A DNA stretch of 7,673 nucleotides, taken from contig JAJYNB010000262.1 of assembly GCA_021786555.1 (NCBI GenBank), positions 1 to 7,673 of the forward strand, given 5' to 3'. A program made the position numbers and the translations under genes. This stretch comes from Bacillota bacterium. Its GTDB lineage: Bacteria; Bacillota; Desulfitobacteriia; Desulfitobacteriales; JAJXUE01. Below, one piece after another: positions 5,920 through 7,673 of this stretch. The notes beneath the pieces are model-generated. The model was given only the letters and a program-made list of their open reading frames with translations. It was not told the origin of the DNA and did not search any database. Position 1 is the first letter of the stretch; each line of letters starts with the position of its first letter.

Positions 5920-6001
5920 ACTCCCACTTCTATAAGTGGGAGTGGTTACGCCGTAGTCTGCTTCGGTGGGGGCAGATTCCCCTGTTTAGCGGAAGCTAAA
6001 C
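5920..6001. repeat. Cluster of three hairpins, possible IS200/IS605-type end remnant
   Basis: Three inverted repeats are packed into 82 bases. ACTCCCACTT (5920-5929) pairs perfectly with AAGTGGGAGT (5934-5943) around CTAT. TCTGC (5957-5961) pairs with GCAGA (5972-5976). GTTTAGC (5984-5990) pairs perfectly with GCTAAAC (5995-6001) around GGAA, a GNRA tetraloop on the plus strand. None is followed by a T-run on either strand. The CTCCCACTT/AAGTGGGAG hairpin followed by GGTTAC resembles subterminal hairpins of IS200/IS605 (TnpB-type) elements, but no transposase or TnpB frame is present. It lies between the dehydrogenase stop and the regulator start. It could be an element remnant or a structured RNA segment. 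Confidence 0.5.
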
Positions 6002-6012
6002 GAGTTCACTGC

Positions 6013-7149
6013 CTAACACCCCAGGTAACGGGCTATAACCAGGCGTTGGATTTCCGATGTCCCCTCCCCGATCTCCAGCAGCTTGGCGTCCCGCAAGTAG
6101 CGTTCTACCGGGTAGTCCTTCATGTAGCCGTACCCGCCGTGAATTTGAATCCCCTCCAGGGCTGCCTTGGTAGCAGTCTCAGAAGCATGCAGTTTGGCCA
6201 TGGCTGCCTCCCGGCCAAAGGGCAGGTGAGCATCCTTCAGCCTGGCCGCCTGCAGCACCATCAGGCGCGAAAGCTCGACCTGAGTCGCCATGTCCGCCAG
6301 TTTGAACTGGATGGCCTGGAAGTAACTCAGGGTTTTGCCGAATTGTTTGCGCTCCTTTGCATACTTTAGGGCCGCGTCAAGGGATGCCTGGCCAATTCCC
6401 ACCGCCATGGCCCCGATACTGATCCGGCCGCCGTCCAGAATCTGCAGGAATTGGCTGAAACCCTTGTTTTCCTCACCCAATAGGTTCTCCGCCGGAATTT
6501 CCACATCTTCAAACACGATTTCCGTGGTATTGGAAGCGTTTAAGCCTAGCTTTTTGTAGGGCGTATTGACTTGCAGCCCGGGGGTGCCGGGTTCTACCAG
6601 GAAAGCGCTGATGCCCCGGGTTCCCTTGGAGGGATCGGTTATAGCTGTAACCGTAATCACCCCGGCATAGCTGGCATTGGTAATAAAACACTTGGAACCG
6701 TTTAGGACCCAGCCTTTATCGGTGCGCCTGGCCCTGGTCCTGGTGCCTCCCGCATCCGAGCCGGCTTCCGGCTCGGTCAGTCCGAAGGAGGCCAGGTATT
6801 CGCCACGAAACAGGGGTGGAAGATATTTTTCTTTTTGTTCCCTGCTGCCGAAGAGATATATCGGGCTGATGCCCAGGGACAAATCCGCCGCATAGGTAAT
6901 CCCCGTGGAAGCGCAGACCCGGGAGATTTCTTCCGCGGCCAGGGCATAGCTCACCGTGTCCCCGCCTGTCCCCCCAAACTCCTCCGCAAAAGGCAAACCG
7001 AGCAAACCCAGTTCGCCCATTTGTTTTACGGCATCCAGGGGAAATTCCCCCGTCAGGTCCCGTTCCGCCGCTCCGGGTGCGATCTTCTGCTCAGCAAAGG
7101 AACGCACCATGGCACGCAAGGCTTGTTGTTCGTCCGTCAAACCAAACAT
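6013..7149 (-). CDS. Acyl-CoA dehydrogenase
   Basis: This is an FAD-dependent acyl-CoA dehydrogenase that oxidises acyl-CoA to the trans-2-enoyl-CoA and passes electrons to electron-transferring flavoprotein. Numbered from ATG 7149 it is complete at 378 residues, the usual length. It has FGLTEPEAGSD (122-132), ITNAS in the FAD-contacting middle domain (156-160), RKQFGK (267-272), IHGGYGYMKDYPVER (336-350), and the catalytic base Glu362 in EIGEGTSEIQR. An in-frame GTG at 7152 is an alternative start. AAGGAGG (7167-7161) is 8 bases from the GTG and 11 from the ATG, so either fits. It has its own sigma-54 promoter and upstream element and no partner gene within its unit. The shared control points to joint use with the thiolase pair. 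Chain length or branching of the substrate cannot be told; butyryl-, glutaryl- or branched-chain-specific relatives look alike at this level. Confidence 0.94.
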   Translation of the reverse strand: MFGLTDEQQALRAMVRSFAEQKIAPGAAERDLTGEFPLDAVKQMGELGLLGLPFAEEFGGTGGDTVSYALAAEEISRVCASTGITYAADLSLGISPIYLFGSREQKEKYLPPLFRGEYLASFGLTEPEAGSDAGGTRTRARRTDKGWVLNGSKCFITNASYAGVITVTAITDPSKGTRGISAFLVEPGTPGLQVNTPYKKLGLNASNTTEIVFEDVEIPAENLLGEENKGFSQFLQILDGGRISIGAMAVGIGQASLDAALKYAKERKQFGKTLSYFQAIQFKLADMATQVELSRLMVLQAARLKDAHLPFGREAAMAKLHASETATKAALEGIQIHGGYGYMKDYPVERYLRDAKLLEIGEGTSEIQRLVIARYLGC

Positions 7150-7250
7150 CACTAAAACATCCTCCTTCCGCCGGGCATGGATTTTAGCTGGTGCCGGACT
7201 CAGCCTGGCCCGGCAAAGTTAAACAGGGGCGCTTCCTTTGCTTCCTAAAA

Positions 7251-7268
7251 TATGCAAGAGTTATGCCA
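7251..7268 (-). promoter_or_regulatory. Sigma-54 (-24/-12) promoter of the acyl-CoA dehydrogenase gene
   Basis: The minus strand reads TGGCATAACTCTTGCATA, with GG (7267-7266) and GC (7255-7254) exactly 10 bases apart. It matches TGGCAC-N5-TTGCW at all but one of the main positions. The predicted start near 7242 gives a leader of roughly 90 bases. The matching element 83 bases upstream supports it. Confidence 0.85.
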
Positions 7269-7280
7269 CTAGTCTAAATA

Positions 7281-7299
7281 TTCGGATTATATTTCCGAA
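7281..7299. repeat. Palindrome between sigma-54 promoter and upstream element
   Basis: TTCGGA (7281-7286) and TCCGAA (7294-7299) form a 6-bp inverted repeat around an AT-rich 7-base centre. It lies just upstream of the -24 region, where a bending protein or a second regulator could bind. There is no matching sequence at the thiolase promoter, so it may be specific to this gene or due to chance. Confidence 0.4.
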
Positions 7300-7349
7300 C
7301 TGCTCTCTAAGCGGCCTGCCCCGAAAGAGCTGCGTATTCCAGACAGGAT

Positions 7350-7397
7350 ATAGGCAGCAACGCCTATGCACACTTGCCTATTCTAGGCAAAAATGCC
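7350..7397. promoter_or_regulatory. Upstream activator element, copy 2
   Basis: ATAGGCA (7350-7356) and TGCCTAT (7375-7381) are inverted around an inner CGCCTATGCA (7361-7370). They are followed by GGCA-AAAA-TGCC (7386-7397). Over 34 bases (7350-7383) it is identical to copy 1 (5030-5063) at 29 positions without gaps, and the three half-sites are unchanged. It lies 83 bases upstream of the sigma-54 GG at 7267. This is the expected binding site of the activator of the acyl-CoA dehydrogenase gene. Confidence 0.8.
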
Positions 7398-7517
7398 CAA
7401 GCAGCCAAGCAAATATCACCAGTTCTGGGGTGCCTGGTTATCCAAAGAACTTCAGCGCTTGCCGGCGCGTTATTTATCCCTGGGGAAACAGGTCAGTGGC
7501 CAGCACGTGTCTATTCT

Positions 7518-7556
7518 GGAAAAGAAACAGGCCACGCCCGGCAAAAGGGTGGCCTG
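7518..7556 (-). terminator. Intrinsic terminator of the right-edge gene
   Basis: CAGGCCAC (7528-7535) and GTGGCCTG (7549-7556) form a perfect 8-bp stem around 13 bases. On the minus strand TTTCTTTTCC follows directly. It lies about 10 bases beyond the stop codon at 7567, supporting the minus-strand gene at the edge. It also insulates the sigma-54 control region from read-through. Confidence 0.82.
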
Positions 7557-7566
7557 CAATATGATC

Positions 7567-7673
7567 CTACACTTTGAGATAGGCGATTTTTTGTTTCGCC
7601 GTTTTTTTTATGCTGCGGTGTAAACCTATCAGCAAGGACGGGCCGCCGGCTACAGCCAGAATCACCGCCCAGT
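7567..7673 (-). CDS. C-terminal end of a small membrane-type protein (partial)
   Basis: Only the last 34 codons and a TAG stop (7569-7567) lie inside the window; the gene continues past the right edge. The visible tail is a hydrophobic stretch (WAVILAVAGGPSLLIGL), then a basic end (HRSIKKTAKQKIAYLKV). This fits a final transmembrane helix followed by a positively charged cytoplasmic tail. I do not recognise the family. Support comes from the strand shared with all other genes and the intrinsic terminator just downstream. An overlapping plus-strand frame (7393-7623) is considered less likely. Confidence 0.55.
   Translation of the reverse strand, partial: WAVILAVAGGPSLLIGLHRSIKKTAKQKIAYLKV

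Noticed and set aside
7579..7612. Plus-strand terminator (GGCGA/TCGCC followed by eight T)
   Set aside because: The stem is only 5 bp, the poly-T corresponds to Lys codons of the minus-strand gene, and no supported plus-strand gene would use it.
7393..7623. Plus-strand open frame of 76 codons at the right edge
   Set aside because: It has no good ribosome binding site. It starts inside the regulatory element's GGCA-N4-TGCC palindrome and runs through a minus-strand intrinsic terminator. It also overlaps a minus-strand frame with a sensible membrane tail.

Overview
The window looks like chromosome from an anaerobic, probably spore-forming Firmicute of the Desulfotomaculum/Pelotomaculum type (Peptococcaceae). 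This is inferred from four things: the DapF-DapL lysine branch, strong AAGGAGG-type ribosome binding sites, moderately high GC, and CoA-dependent oxidation genes under sigma-54 control. Every gene supported with confidence is on the minus strand, so the biological reading order runs from the right edge to the left.

Reading right to left: (1) the C-terminal tail of a small membrane-type protein (7567 to the right edge) ends at a good intrinsic terminator (7518-7556). (2) A control region follows, with a three-half-site inverted-repeat element (7350-7397) and a sigma-54 promoter (7251-7268), then an acyl-CoA dehydrogenase gene (6013-7149). (3) A 150-bp gap holds three tightly packed hairpins (5920-6001). 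(4) Next is a 267-residue regulator with an N-terminal PAS domain and a C-terminal Fis-type helix-turn-helix (5058-5861). It reads like a sigma-54 activator from which almost the whole AAA+ domain has been cut out in frame. (5) A second copy of the inverted-repeat element overlaps the 3' end of that regulator gene (5026-5076). It is followed by a second sigma-54 promoter (4931-4947) and a two-gene operon of an SCP2-type thiolase (3593-4849) and its zinc-ribbon/OB-fold partner (3092-3589). (6) A 332-bp gap contains heptanucleotide repeats and nested inverted repeats. (7) The lysine/peptidoglycan operon dapF-dapL (692-2759) has a sigma-A-like promoter and an intrinsic terminator. (8) The left 640 bp contain only one doubtful ORF.

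How the genes fit together: the dehydrogenase (acyl-CoA to enoyl-CoA) and the thiolase/OB-fold pair (3-ketoacyl-CoA cleavage or the reverse) are two steps of one CoA-dependent oxidation route. The two transcription units carry near-identical control modules: 29 of 34 identical bases in the element, and nearly the same spacing (84 versus 83 bp) to a GG-N10-GC promoter. They should therefore answer to one sigma-54 activator.

The most interesting observation is that the regulator encoded between the two modules has kept the sensor and DNA-binding ends but lost the ATPase that makes sigma-54 activation possible. It may be a DNA-binding antagonist or ligand-responsive decoy for a full-length paralogue elsewhere, or a decaying gene. 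That role is inference; the missing domain and the paired control modules are visible directly.
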